A stretch of 64,000 nucleotides of DNA from Luteibacter anthropi (GCF_011759365.1 NZ_JAARLZ010000005.1:248001-312000), one strand, 5' to 3'; positions 1-8,829 are shown, numbered from the stretch's first letter. Notes: generated by a model not told the origin, from the sequence alone. Made by a program: numbers and translations.

Positions 1-81
1 TTGTTTGGGGGTATCAAACGGCGGCCGAGGATACTGCGTGGTGGGGTCAACAAGGTTGGGTTTCTTGTGGTCTTGAGACAT
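1..81 (-). CDS. SDR family oxidoreductase, N-terminal fragment (runs off window)
   Basis: The minus strand reads 27 codons from an ATG at position 81 to the window edge without a stop. A good GGAGGA ribosome site lies just upstream. The peptide contains DPTTQYPRPPF, which resembles the N-terminal tail of the YghA/stress-type short-chain dehydrogenases (DPTTQY...), located before their Rossmann fold. Everything catalytic lies outside the window, so the family call rests only on this tail. The 180 bases between this gene and the end of the TetR gene hold nothing recognisable. Confidence 0.5.
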   Translation of the reverse strand, partial: MSQDHKKPNLVDPTTQYPRPPFDTPKQ

Positions 82-261
82 GAAGGGTCCTCCAGGTGAG
101 GGATTGAGGCTAGGCCCATGCCTGTAATAACCCTGTCCACGCACGCCGAAATTGAGTTCACGCCTTCTACAACGAAGTCGCACAAACCCCTCGCTCCGAC
201 GTCAACCTGATTCGACCCTCAAGAGGTACTGCAGTTCTCCCCTCTTCTCGACCGAATCGGT

Positions 262-867
262 TTACCGCTGGCCCTCGACGAGCCCCTCTAGGCTATTCAG
301 CAATAGAGGGTGTAATGCGTTCAATCGAGCCGCCGCGCCCTCTCGTTCATCGAGTGCGACTCGAATCAAGGCAAACCCGAGAATTTGTGCAGCGAGAGCA
401 ACGCCCCGCTCATCGGCCTGCTCGCCCCGCATGGCCATCGCCAGCGGCTCGATGAAGTCGCGGTCCAAATACTCCGCCAATATCGGCCCAGCAACGGGAC
501 TGCCTATCGAACAAAGCAGCACCCGAAGTGGGTTGTAGCCGCTTCGCCATGCCTCTTGATTCGCTGGCCCAAGCAAGAGGGCTGCCACCCTCATCGGCAT
601 CTCGCTCAAAGGTGGCTGTAGAAAGTCTTCGGTGCCGAACGCTTGTGAGGCCACCTCACGAAACAGCCCCTCTTTGGACCCGAAGTAGCGAATGACGAGC
701 GCCGGGTCGACCGAAGCATCACACGCCAAGTCACGAAGGCCTACGCCCTCAAAACTGTTTCGGGAGAAGTGAACTTGTGCGGCCTCCAGGATACGGGCCC
801 GGGTGGCTTCGGAGTCGCGGGAAGCACCGGCGTTCTTGCGAGGCTTTGGTAGGTGGGCGGTGGTCAT
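262..867 (-). CDS. TetR/AcrR family transcriptional repressor
   Basis: This 201-residue protein has a TetR-type N-terminal DNA-binding domain (about residues 20-65: TRARILEAAQ, then VIRYFGSKEGLF). The all-helical C-terminal half is expected to bind ligand and dimerise. The ATG at 867 was preferred over an in-frame ATG at 879 because the latter nearly touches an operator-like palindrome at 881-894. It is divergent from the SDR and monooxygenase pair. Two near-identical palindromes in the shared intergenic region suggest it represses both itself and that pair. Its inducer is unknown; a drug- or aromatic-type ligand is only an inference from the neighbouring TetX-like enzyme. Confidence 0.85.
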   Translation of the reverse strand: MTTAHLPKPRKNAGASRDSEATRARILEAAQVHFSRNSFEGVGLRDLACDASVDPALVIRYFGSKEGLFREVASQAFGTEDFLQPPLSEMPMRVAALLLGPANQEAWRSGYNPLRVLLCSIGSPVAGPILAEYLDRDFIEPLAMAMRGEQADERGVALAAQILGFALIRVALDEREGAAARLNALHPLLLNSLEGLVEGQR

Positions 868-880
868 GAGGCACAGCATA

Positions 881-933
881 TCAACACCTGTTGACAAGGC
901 AAGGGGAGAGGCGCCTAATTCAACACATGTTGA
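881..933. promoter_or_regulatory. Twin TetR operators in divergent promoter
   Basis: Two copies of TCAACA-N2-TGTTGA lie at 881-894 and 920-933, 39 bp apart start to start. They differ only in the two central bases (CC and CA). They sit between the TetR start (867) and the SDR start (950). Spaced palindromes in a divergent TetR intergenic region are typical of autorepression. The palindromes are read directly; binding by the adjacent TetR is inferred. Confidence 0.75.
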
Positions 934-949
934 CTTGCGAGATGCCCTC

Positions 950-1690
950 ATGCGGTTGCAAGGAAAAAAAGTCCTGATAACAGGTGGCACAAGCGGAATA
1001 GGTCTCGCCACCGCCCGATTGTTCGTCGATGAAGGCGCCGAGGTCGCCCTCATCGGCCGGAGCCCTGCGAAGTTGGCGACGGCCCTTTCAAGCCTTGGCC
1101 CCGGCGCTCATGGCGAGGCCACCGACGTCGCGTCGCCACGGGGCTTGGCGACAGCCATTGAATGCCTTGCCGGGAAACTGGGTGGCATTGATGTCCTGAT
1201 GGCGAACGCCGGCATCTCAGATGCCCCATCCATCGAGAAGACGACCGAAGCGGACTTTGATGCGCTGATGGGCGTCAACATCAAAGGGGTCATCTTTACG
1301 GTGGTCCATGCCCTTCCCTTTTTAAGCAACGGCGCATCGGTGTTGCTGACGGGCTCGGTCGCCGCTGGCAAGGGCCGGCCTGGAGACCCCTTATATGCCG
1401 CAAGCAAAGGAGCCGTTCGCAGCTTTGGCCGCACGCTTGCGATGGACGAAAGCATGCTCGCGCGACGCATTCGGGTGAATGTGCTGACCCTTGGCGCAAC
1501 CGTGACTCCATTGACCCAGGCCGCCACCGACGACCCGGCCATCCGAGACTATGTGGCCCAGATGGTGCCTATGGGTCGCTGGGGTAAGCCCACCGAAGCC
1601 GCTCAAGCCGCTTTGTTCCTGGCATCGGATGCCTCGTCGTATACCACCGGCGCAGAAATCACCGTCGATGGCGGACTTGCCCATGTCTAA
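950..1690 (+). CDS. Short-chain dehydrogenase/reductase (classical SDR)
   Basis: This 246-residue NAD(P)-dependent oxidoreductase has the cofactor motif TGGTSGIG at residues 11-18, NAG at 86-88, Asn110, Ser136, and the catalytic Tyr149-x3-Lys153. This is the full active-site set in a normal-length protein. The C-terminal AEITVDGG is also typical of the family. The ATG at 950 gives the usual short N-terminus; longer upstream starts would run through the operator. Its stop overlaps the start of the monooxygenase by 8 bp, so the two are translationally coupled. The substrate cannot be read from sequence. Confidence 0.9.
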   Translation: MRLQGKKVLITGGTSGIGLATARLFVDEGAEVALIGRSPAKLATALSSLGPGAHGEATDVASPRGLATAIECLAGKLGGIDVLMANAGISDAPSIEKTTEADFDALMGVNIKGVIFTVVHALPFLSNGASVLLTGSVAAGKGRPGDPLYAASKGAVRSFGRTLAMDESMLARRIRVNVLTLGATVTPLTQAATDDPAIRDYVAQMVPMGRWGKPTEAAQAALFLASDASSYTTGAEITVDGGLAHV

Positions 1691-2852
1691 CAACCGGCAT
1701 CTCCCATCGAATCACCTACTGCATGGCCTCCGTATCGCCATCGTGGGCGGCGGTCCGTCCGGCTTGACCTTGGCCCGCCTTCTTCAACAACAAGCCATCG
1801 ACGTCGTCGTGTACGAGCGTGATTCGGCTGCCGACGCCCGCACCCAAGGCGGCTCTTTAGACCTGCATGAAGACAGCGGGCAACGCGCCTTAGCAGCTGC
1901 AGGACTGGGGGAGGCGTTTCAGCGTATATCCCGACCCGACGGTCAGCATTCGAAGATATTCAACCAACAAGGCGAATTGTGCGGTGAACTCAAAGCCGAA
2001 GATGAGTCCGGCAGCCGCCCAGAAATCGACCGGGGCGCATTACGCGCATTGCTTCTCGGTTCTCTGAACCCCGGAACCGTCCGGTGGGGTCATCGACTCA
2101 TCAGCACGACTCGCGGTGAAGGTCAGGTCCAACTGAGTTTCGAGCAGACGACCGTGGGCGCCGACCTTGTTTTGGCCTGTGATGGAGGTTGGTCCGCCTG
2201 CCGCGCGCTCGTCTCAAAGGTCACGCGCCCAACCTACAGTGGGGTGACGTTCGTTCAAACCCTGGTTGCAGACGTCGACCATCGGAGTCCAGACATCGCT
2301 ACCTTGGTGGGGCCTGGAAACATCCTCGCCCTTGGAAATAACCGAGGACTCCTAGCCCAACGCAATGGAGATGGCAGTGTCCGCATCTATGTGGCACTTC
2401 GTGTCCCGGAGGAATGGAGTTCAACCATCGACTTTTCCGCTGCCCAACATGCACGGAAAAGGCTCTTGCAAGAATTCCAGGGGTGGTCTCCCCTCTTACA
2501 GGAAATGCTAAAAAGCTCAGACGATGTGTTCCAGCCCTGGCCGCTGTATCACTATCCAGTCAAGCAAGATTGGATACCTCGTTCGGACATCACCTTGCTC
2601 GGTGATGCGGCACACCTCATGCCGCCTTTTACGGGAAAAGGTGCAAACTACGCCATGCTCGACGCACTGGAACTGACCGAAGCGCTTACCGGTCATCATC
2701 ATTTATCTCTGACCGAAGCATTGGAACAGTACGAAAGCGCCATGTTGACGCGGATGGAGACGGCGATTGCAGAGACCTTGCACAGTCAAAATGCGATGTT
2801 CACAGAAGACGGACCCGATACGCTGATAGATGCACTCAACCAAGCAGGTTAA
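1683..2852 (+). CDS. FAD-dependent monooxygenase, TetX-like
   Basis: This 389-residue class A flavoprotein monooxygenase has the Rossmann FAD motif GGGPSG at residues 22-27. The second FAD/NADPH motif, GDAAHLMPPFTGKG, begins at 307. Length and motif context (TQGGSLDLHEDSG near residue 57) resemble the TetX tetracycline-inactivating family and its environmental relatives. The start ATG overlaps the SDR stop, so SDR and monooxygenase form one TetR-controlled operon. It probably hydroxylates an aromatic compound or antibiotic. Tetracycline resistance is not established: many close homologues have other substrates. Confidence 0.85.
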   Translation: MSNNRHLPSNHLLHGLRIAIVGGGPSGLTLARLLQQQAIDVVVYERDSAADARTQGGSLDLHEDSGQRALAAAGLGEAFQRISRPDGQHSKIFNQQGELCGELKAEDESGSRPEIDRGALRALLLGSLNPGTVRWGHRLISTTRGEGQVQLSFEQTTVGADLVLACDGGWSACRALVSKVTRPTYSGVTFVQTLVADVDHRSPDIATLVGPGNILALGNNRGLLAQRNGDGSVRIYVALRVPEEWSSTIDFSAAQHARKRLLQEFQGWSPLLQEMLKSSDDVFQPWPLYHYPVKQDWIPRSDITLLGDAAHLMPPFTGKGANYAMLDALELTEALTGHHHLSLTEALEQYESAMLTRMETAIAETLHSQNAMFTEDGPDTLIDALNQAG

Positions 2853-3273
2853 TCAACGTACCAATACGCTTTCTAAAGCCCAATCATATGGGTGTTTTTC
2901 CAACGCCGCATACGTTGTTACATCCGAAGTCATCTGGTTCCCATTGACCGGGTGGGTGACTTCAGCAATATCCAACTGGCACTCCTTGCCAACCGAGCTC
3001 GCTCCGTTCACCATCAGCGGACCGAGCTTGGTTTCAGGTAACGCTATGCCGTTCAAAGAAGTGATTTCCGGGGGCGTGGGAGATTCGGCCTGGATTGCCC
3101 GCGTGGAGCCCCTCGAGAACAGCCGATACCTTCTGGACGAAGTGAAGGCCATAGGCTCTGGTCAAAGCGAAACAGTCGGCCTCATCTTCAGCACCATGGA
3201 GCATCTCCGCAGCTACGCACAGGAGGTAGCGGAGTCCATCATGGAGCGAAAATACCACGCCCCCGATGAATGA
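2830..3273 (+). CDS. Hypothetical protein, start uncertain
   Basis: This reading frame of up to 147 codons begins 23 bp inside the monooxygenase end. Codon use looks protein-like (GC-rich third positions) mainly from the internal ATG MPFKEV onward, so the true product may be shorter. The C-terminal part (SMEHLRSYAQEVAESIMERK-like) is helical. Antisense frames cover the same bases but look less coding. No family is recognised. If real, it is the third gene of the TetR-controlled operon. Confidence 0.35.
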   Translation: MHSTKQVNQRTNTLSKAQSYGCFSNAAYVVTSEVIWFPLTGWVTSAISNWHSLPTELAPFTISGPSLVSGNAMPFKEVISGGVGDSAWIARVEPLENSRYLLDEVKAIGSGQSETVGLIFSTMEHLRSYAQEVAESIMERKYHAPDE

Positions 3274-3410
3274 GCATCCATAGCCCACAGCCGTTCAACG
3301 TGGACTTGCTGTCCCTGCCCCACCGCCTCACTGATTAGTGCAATGACCGATGGAAGAGGAGCACCCTGCGCTCCTCCATGCAGGTCCGAACCGTCCCAAC
3401 CCCGAGACCG

Positions 3411-3989
3411 TTACGGCATCAATACCTTGTCGATAACATGGATAACGCCGTTGGACTGCATGACGTCCGCAATGGTCACATGCGCCTTTCCACCCTTCGC
3501 ATCGGTAATCGTCCACTGACCACCGTCTTTGCTCAGAGTGATGGGCTCGCCTTCGACGGTCTTCAATTCCACCGTACCGTTATGGGCAGCCGCTTGCGAT
3601 TCGATATCGCTTTTGGTCAAACGCCCCGACACCACGTGGTAGGTGAGGATTTTGGTCAAAGTATCTTTGTTCTCCGGCTTGACCAGATTCTCCACCGTTC
3701 CCTTCGGCAAGGCGTCAAAGGCTTCATTGGTCGGTGCGAAAACCGTAAATGGGCCCGGACCCGACAACGTATCGACCAGCCCGGCGGCCTTCACCGCCGC
3801 AACCAAGGTGGTGTGGTCTTTGGAATTGACCGCATTTTGGATGATGTTTCGGTTGGGATACATGGCGGCGCCGCCCACCATGACGGTGGTCTGCATCTCA
3901 CCGGAGGCGGCAGGCGCACTTATGGAGGCCCCGGCAGCAACCATGAGGGAGCAAGCAAGCATCCCCTTCATCAGACGTAACGACTTCAT
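3411..3989 (-). CDS. Exported fasciclin (FAS1) domain protein
   Basis: This 192-residue protein has an N-terminal signal peptide (a Lys/Arg start, a hydrophobic stretch around residues 9-25, then small residues) followed by one FAS1 domain. Typical FAS1 blocks are visible: TVFAPTNEAFDALP in the first half, LTYHVVSG in the middle, and GVIHVIDKVLMP at the C-terminus. The ATG at 3989 was chosen because the signal peptide starts there; the open frame extends further upstream without support. FAS1 proteins are cell-surface or periplasmic adhesion modules. It lies 107 bp downstream of the NRAMP gene on the same strand. Confidence 0.88.
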   Translation of the reverse strand: MKSLRLMKGMLACSLMVAAGASISAPAASGEMQTTVMVGGAAMYPNRNIIQNAVNSKDHTTLVAAVKAAGLVDTLSGPGPFTVFAPTNEAFDALPKGTVENLVKPENKDTLTKILTYHVVSGRLTKSDIESQAAAHNGTVELKTVEGEPITLSKDGGQWTITDAKGGKAHVTIADVMQSNGVIHVIDKVLMP

Positions 3990-4096
3990 GACTCCTCTCC
4001 CTATGGACAACCTCCGGGCGGAGGCATAGGTAGATACGCAGACAGAAGCCAAACGGATGCAACGGGAAAAGAATCCCCCGCCCATACAAGGCGGCC

Positions 4097-5377
4097 TCAG
4101 CCGCCCTTCCCCATCGTGGCAAACATGACGATGGCCGCTATGCCCATGACCAAGGTCGCCGCCCACCCCAGCATGCGAAGCCCTGGGCCCAAGACCAGCG
4201 TACCCATGGTTTGGGGACGCTGCGCTATGACCATGATGGCCATCATCATGGGCACAGCACAGAGGCCATTGACGACTGCGCTCCAAAACAAGGCTTTGAC
4301 GGGGTCAATCGGCATCATATTCAAAAGCGCTCCAACGACCATGGACCCTATCAACACGCCATAAAAGACCTTTGCTTTTTTCGGCTTCTGCTCGAGGCCA
4401 TAGGGCACTCGAAGGGTGCCAGCGACAAAGTACGCCGTCGCCCCGGCCAGCACCGGCACGGCCAAAAGGCCGGTTCCGATAATCCCCATGGAAAAGAGCG
4501 TAAACGCAAACCGGCCGGCGACCGGCTTTAAAGCCTCGGCGGCTTCTGAAGACGATTGAATATCGGTTTTGCCGTGTGCATGTAGCACGACGGCCGCCGT
4601 CAAGATGATGAAGAATGCGACCACGTTGGATACCAACATACCGAACGACGTGTCGATGGCGATACGCTTGAACGCATCCGGTGCCTGGTCGACGGCGTCT
4701 TTTAATGGCCTTCGCTCATCGCTGTCTAAAACCTCTTCGACTTCTTGAGCGGCCTGCCAACAAAAAAGATACGGGCTGATGGTGGTTCCCAAGATGGCGA
4801 CGACAGCCGTGGCATAGGCCGATGTCCCTTGGAAAGCAGGAATAAACGTCCCTTTTAGCGCCGCCCCCCAATGCACTTTGACCACCAGGACCGTTGCTAC
4901 ATACGTCAGCAAACTCAAGGCCAGGAACTTCAGAATCGGGGCATACCGGCAAAATGGAACCCGCACTTGAAGGAACGTCGAGAGAATGGCAAAGCAGGCG
5001 GCATAGGCAACGACGGGACCTCCGACCAGGAGGTTGACGGCTGCTCCCATCGCTCCCAAGTCAGCACCGATATTGATCACGTTGGCGATAACGAGGAGTG
5101 TGGTGATGCCCCAGACCAGCCCCCGGGGAAAGTTTTCCACCATGTTGTCGGCAAGGCCTTTCCCTGTGACTCGTCCGATGAGCGCACTGACCATCTGGAT
5201 GCCAATCATCAGTGGCAACGCCAGCAACAAGGTCCATAACGTCGCGTAACCGAACTTAGCGCCGACCTGGGAATAAGTCGCTACGCCACTCGGGTCGTCG
5301 TCAGCAGCTCCCGTGACCAATCCCGCGCTTAAGCGCTTCCACCATGGCTCGGATGACGTCACATCGGACTTCGGCAT
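4097..5377 (-). CDS. NRAMP-family divalent metal transporter (divergent)
   Basis: This 426-residue polytopic membrane protein has about eleven hydrophobic segments and a recognisable NRAMP TM1 (DDDPSGVATYSQ, residues 26-37). Canonical Mn/Fe transporters use DPGN in TM1 and MPH in TM6. Here TM1 reads DPSG (28-31), and the TM6 position reads SPYLFCW (201-207), with no Met or His. This suggests an NRAMP-related branch with a different ion preference. It is followed on the same strand by the fasciclin gene. Family assignment is strong; substrate is unknown. Confidence 0.85.
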   Translation of the reverse strand: MPKSDVTSSEPWWKRLSAGLVTGAADDDPSGVATYSQVGAKFGYATLWTLLLALPLMIGIQMVSALIGRVTGKGLADNMVENFPRGLVWGITTLLVIANVINIGADLGAMGAAVNLLVGGPVVAYAACFAILSTFLQVRVPFCRYAPILKFLALSLLTYVATVLVVKVHWGAALKGTFIPAFQGTSAYATAVVAILGTTISPYLFCWQAAQEVEEVLDSDERRPLKDAVDQAPDAFKRIAIDTSFGMLVSNVVAFFIILTAAVVLHAHGKTDIQSSSEAAEALKPVAGRFAFTLFSMGIIGTGLLAVPVLAGATAYFVAGTLRVPYGLEQKPKKAKVFYGVLIGSMVVGALLNMMPIDPVKALFWSAVVNGLCAVPMMMAIMVIAQRPQTMGTLVLGPGLRMLGWAATLVMGIAAIVMFATMGKGG

Positions 5378-5656
5378 GGCGGTCTTCCAGCAAGGGGCAG
5401 TTGGATGCTTGAGCGCAGGGCGTGAAGTTGCCGCGAAACGATATTCCCGTATTCGTGAGAACCTGCGACCTCCGTTTTTAGGACATGTTTTTCAGGCCCA
5501 GAACAGATACCTCAAGCTCCGATGTCGGTGCAGATACGCTTCTCTGTAACCGCCTCGGCCGTCACGAATACGCAGGAATAAGGAAGCCGTTGGGTGTTCT
5601 CATTTTCGCCACCCGCCAGGGACTCTCCTAGTGGCACCGAATCCCGGAGAACGCCC

Positions 5657-6154
5657 ATGGCTCACACCTTTGACCTATCCGCCCCCTGGTGGACGTTCGT
5701 CGTGCGTGGCGTCATCACCTATCTCGGCCTGCTCGTTCTCATGCGCCTCGCCGGCAAGCGAAGTTTTGGGGAAATGTCGGCCTTTGATGTCGTCATCATC
5801 GCTCTGGCGGGCGGCACGCTTCGCACCGCCATCATCGGAGAGGACCAGGGCCTCCTGGGACCCTTCATTGGGGTGGGCAGCATTCTGGCTACGGACAAGG
5901 CGCTGGCGTGGCTTTGCACCCGATACCCGAGATTCAACCGGCTGGTTGAAGGATTTCCCACCCTGCTTATCCGCCAAGGCAAACGGGATGCCGAGGCACT
6001 CCGAAGCCAAAGCCTGCCCGATGCAGCACTCGACCGTGCACTCCACGGAGCAGGGCTGGAAGCCGACGACGAGGTTCAGACCGCTCGCTTGGAGCCCAAC
6101 GGGAAAATCACCGTGGTGCGGCGTTCGTCTCCTTTGGGACCGCCAGCGTGCTAG
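5657..6154 (+). CDS. YetF-like DUF421 membrane protein
   Basis: This 165-residue protein has hydrophobic segments near residues 13-30, 40-60 and 68-85, and the DUF421 signature LMRLAGKRSFGEMSAFDVV. The cytosolic C-terminal domain includes FPTLLIRQGK. Bacterial YetF/YcaP-type proteins have this architecture; their function is poorly defined. The ATG at 5657 follows CGGAGAA and gives the short N-terminus usual for the family. It ends tail to tail with the next minus-strand gene, overlapping by 4 bp. The 279 bp upstream contain no other gene. Confidence 0.85.
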   Translation: MAHTFDLSAPWWTFVVRGVITYLGLLVLMRLAGKRSFGEMSAFDVVIIALAGGTLRTAIIGEDQGLLGPFIGVGSILATDKALAWLCTRYPRFNRLVEGFPTLLIRQGKRDAEALRSQSLPDAALDRALHGAGLEADDEVQTARLEPNGKITVVRRSSPLGPPAC

Positions 6155-6417
6155 CCGGGCTTGGGCACCACAGTAAGAGCGGTAAGGGCACGCACTGCGG
6201 CGTCTGCGCGGCTCCTTGCACCGGCGAGTGCCAAGCCCCGAGTGGGAAAAGCGGTATGCCCTTGCCAAGTTTCCAAGACATCCCCAGCCTCATCTAAGAC
6301 CGTGTACGCCCCCACATAGCCGTTTTCGGCAGGCGTGACCGAGAAAGCGCACTGATACGTCGAACCACTCACTGTCGCCTCCATCGCGTCGGGGAGTAGA
6401 TTGTAAAAGGTACCCAC
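6151..6417 (-). CDS. Small hypothetical protein
   Basis: This frame of 88 codons starts from GTG at 6417, or 77 codons from ATG at 6384. Neither start has a strong ribosome site. The product resembles a short beta-rich protein that ends in a helix (RGLALAGARSRADAAVRAL), the layout of small UPF-type proteins that follow stress genes in related bacteria. No family could be named. Convergent with the DUF421 gene. Confidence 0.5.
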   Translation of the reverse strand: MGTFYNLLPDAMEATVSGSTYQCAFSVTPAENGYVGAYTVLDEAGDVLETWQGHTAFPTRGLALAGARSRADAAVRALTALTVVPKPG

Positions 6418-6510
6418 GCATTCGCTATAAAAAGATGAAAAACCTGATGGGATTTGGTGGGTCCGGCAGGATGCGGTACAACCATCCTAGGCTGGCCAAA
6501 GGAGGCTCCC

Positions 6511-6891
6511 ATGTCCCACCAGGACCTACCCCCCATCGCGGTGGTCATCGAACCCCGCCCCATGCTGGCCGATACCGTTGCGGATGCCCTACGCACCCGA
6601 GGCTATGAGGTCTTAGTGGCCTCGACCCATTCAGGCGGAGCGAAGGCTGTGTTGGCCGATGCCCAAGTGGCCTTTCTCGTCGCAGCCATTCCGGCTCCTG
6701 GCGAGGACAGGTCAGGGGCTTATCTGGCCGACGTTCGGGCCAAGAATCCGGAGATGAAAACCGTGGTGATGTTGTCAGACCCGGAGGAGGATGCCAGCGA
6801 AGCGCCGATTGGCGCAATCAAACTGGTCAAGCCTTTCACCATAGACGAGTTAAATGAGGCCCTCGACCAGGCGACTAACATCGTCCTCTAG
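6511..6891 (+). CDS. Receiver-like protein lacking the phosphoacceptor Asp
   Basis: This 126-residue protein folds like a single CheY-type receiver: hydrophobic strand VVIEP at the start, VVMLSD in strand four, and the conserved LVKPF with its lysine near the C-terminus. The strand-three site that normally reads LLDxxMP is VAFLVAAIPAP, so the phosphorylated aspartate is missing. It is probably a pseudo-receiver working by protein interaction. The start has an ideal GGAGG 6 bases upstream (6501-6505). No output domain and no partner kinase are nearby. Confidence 0.75.
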   Translation: MSHQDLPPIAVVIEPRPMLADTVADALRTRGYEVLVASTHSGGAKAVLADAQVAFLVAAIPAPGEDRSGAYLADVRAKNPEMKTVVMLSDPEEDASEAPIGAIKLVKPFTIDELNEALDQATNIVL

Positions 6892-7164
6892 GGAACGGCA
6901 CCAAGCGAGCAGCAAGCCTCGCTGTGTGGCCTCCTCGCAGGTCTTTCCTCAATGCCGGCGTGGAAGAGTGCGTGAAAGAGTGAGCCTCTATTGCGAAATT
7001 CGTCCGCCTGGTAAGCCAGTTCACAGCGAAGGCACCAGACCCCTGACTTTGCTTCGATAGAGGTGATGTCGCAAGACATGCTCTTCCTCGTTGAGATTTC
7101 GGGCCCATCGGAACCCAAGGCTAAGCAGCGCGTCCCTGCGCTATGCGGGTGCAATGCCGCTGGA

Positions 7165-7671
7165 TTACGAGGCTTTCCGCGCTCGCGTACGTGCCGCCTT
7201 CTTCGCGGCAGACTTCCGAACACTTGCTCCCTTCGTTTTGGCAGCTTTCTTCGCTGCAGAAGACTTACTGGCAGATGTTCGCTTCGCTGCACTTTTTTTC
7301 GCCTGAGCCGACAACGCACGCTTAGACACCGCAGCACTCCCCTCGCGTTTAAGCGCTTGGGTGCTGGCGCGCTTGCGGGCGGCCGACTTCTTCGCAGCCG
7401 TCCCCGACGAGCGTTTCTTTGCAGCCTTCGTATCCTGGGTGGCCTTCTTCTTCGTCGCCTTGCTGGCGGTCTTCGAGGGCGTCGCCTTCACTCCAGCTCG
7501 GCGGGCTTTCGACAGGCCAATGGCAATGGCCTGCTTCGCAGAACGGGCGCCGTGCTTGCCTTCGCGAACGTGCTTGATTTCTTCATGCACATATTCACCA
7601 GCCTGCGTGGATGCCGACTTGCCTTGGCGCTTGGCGTGAGCGGCCTTCGCCGCCGTTTTTTTCTCTGGCAT
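7165..7671 (-). CDS. Lys/Ala-rich histone H1-like protein (DUF6496 type)
   Basis: This 168-residue, strongly basic protein has a short ordered N-terminus (EYVHEEIKHVREGKHGARSA, then KQAIAIGLSKAR), which matches the small DUF6496-type domain. It is followed by about 100 residues of Lys/Ala/Ser repeats resembling histone H1 tails. Such tails bind DNA non-specifically. The ATG at 7671 was chosen because GGGAGA lies 6 bases upstream; an ATG 6 bp earlier abuts that site. The 272 bp between this gene and the receiver gene hold nothing identifiable. Confidence 0.75.
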   Translation of the reverse strand: MPEKKTAAKAAHAKRQGKSASTQAGEYVHEEIKHVREGKHGARSAKQAIAIGLSKARRAGVKATPSKTASKATKKKATQDTKAAKKRSSGTAAKKSAARKRASTQALKREGSAAVSKRALSAQAKKSAAKRTSASKSSAAKKAAKTKGASVRKSAAKKAARTRARKAS

Positions 7672-7880
7672 GAGCATTCTCCCATCAGGAAGTGAGAGGC
7701 CTAAAAGGAGCTCGAGCCGCCAATAGGGTCATGCGCGGGGCTCGCTCCGATTCGACCCGTGCGAATCGTAATGCCGAGGCTGTGACGCGGGTGTATGGCG
7801 CCCATAGAGGTATTCCGTCCTCAGACGGTACCAGCCAATCTCATCGAGGGCATTGCTGCCATTGATGAGATGGTTGGGGC

Positions 7881-8093
7881 TTACTCTCGCACCACGTGCC
7901 AAGTCCCATCGGCATCCTCCTGACGAACCTGGACATCGTGCCCCATCTCTTCCAAAGCACGAGCTTTATCACACGCAGCCGTGAGGGCGGCGAGGCCATC
8001 TCTAAAATCCTCTCCCTCCCCGCCATCAACCGAGACGTGCCAGGTATGGCTCCGGCCTGCGGGATACATCACATAAATTCGAATCGATGCCAC
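7881..8093 (-). CDS. Small DUF2188-like protein
   Basis: This 70-residue product starts at GTG 8093, supported by CTGGAG 7 bases upstream; an ATG at 8069 would give 62 residues. Content such as WHVSVDGGEGEDF, a helix rich in Ala/Arg, then VQVRQEDADGTWHV follows the pattern of DUF2188-like small proteins (His-Val strand, helix, strand with an acidic turn). Function unknown. It sits in a stress-type neighbourhood between the H1-like and hemerythrin genes. Confidence 0.55.
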   Translation of the reverse strand: MASIRIYVMYPAGRSHTWHVSVDGGEGEDFRDGLAALTAACDKARALEEMGHDVQVRQEDADGTWHVVRE

Positions 8094-8169
8094 GATGGCG
8101 CTCCAGAAGATGGGCGGCGCATCGTGGCAATTCAATCCTCCAGAAAGTGTGAGAGAGCGCCCTCTTGAC

Positions 8170-8628
8170 TTATTGGAAGGAGGCGATGACTTCTGCTTTC
8201 CGGGTTTCCATCTGGGCCCCTAAGTCCCGAAGCTCTTCGGCAGACAGCAGTTCCTTGGCATCTTTGAACATCTCCTTTTCTTCCTCGCCGGCGTGGTGCT
8301 CAATGAGTTCTTTGAGAACCTTGGCTCGCCCGGAGAATTCCACGCTGCCCACGTCTGTCTGCAGCAGGTCCGGAAGCACAAGGTCTTCAGCAGCCCGGTG
8401 TTCTTCGAGGGCCTCGAAGTACATCTTGGCTTCGGCCCTTTTTCCGGCTTCTTTGAAGGCGGGGTAGAAGATTTCTTCCTCGATGGTCGTGTGGGCCTTG
8501 AGGTTGACCTGAATCTCATGGAGCAATTCAGCACGCTTTTTGGTGGCTCGCTCCGTGGTATCAGCTAGTTCGGCGAGCAGGCCTTTGACCAACTTATGGT
8601 CGGCTTTGAGCAATTGGATGGCATCCAT
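8170..8628 (-). CDS. Hemerythrin HHE cation-binding domain protein
   Basis: This 152-residue all-helical protein has the His/Glu ligands of a hemerythrin-like four-helix bundle: DHKLVKGLL near residue 10, KAHTTIEEEIFYPAF near 44-58, EEHRAAEDLVL in the middle, and IEHHAGEEEKEMF near 112. Such proteins bind a di-iron centre and respond to O2, NO or oxidative stress. The ATG at 8628 starts the family's usual MDAIxLLKxDH block. It is divergent from the photolyase gene. Confidence 0.9.
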   Translation of the reverse strand: MDAIQLLKADHKLVKGLLAELADTTERATKKRAELLHEIQVNLKAHTTIEEEIFYPAFKEAGKRAEAKMYFEALEEHRAAEDLVLPDLLQTDVGSVEFSGRAKVLKELIEHHAGEEEKEMFKDAKELLSAEELRDLGAQMETRKAEVIASFQ

Positions 8629-8829
8629 GGTTCGGTCCTGGCGGTGGCTGGGAAGGCCCACCATCCAGCCGCACCCGTGAAGTGGCTGCGACAATACCGC
8701 CCCAAAGCCCTCTCGCTTCCTGCACGCATGGCCGGGGCAACCCCTTCAGTGCCATGCGGACACCCCAAACACGGAAGTTGGGGTAACGTTCGGCTCGGCT
8801 CTGGCACACCAAGCAAACTCCCGACCTTT

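Noticed and set aside
7063-7695. Arg/Leu-rich plus-strand frame at the H1-like gene
   Set aside because: Shadow of the Lys/Ala repeats on the minus strand. The minus gene has a ribosome site and a recognisable N-terminal domain.
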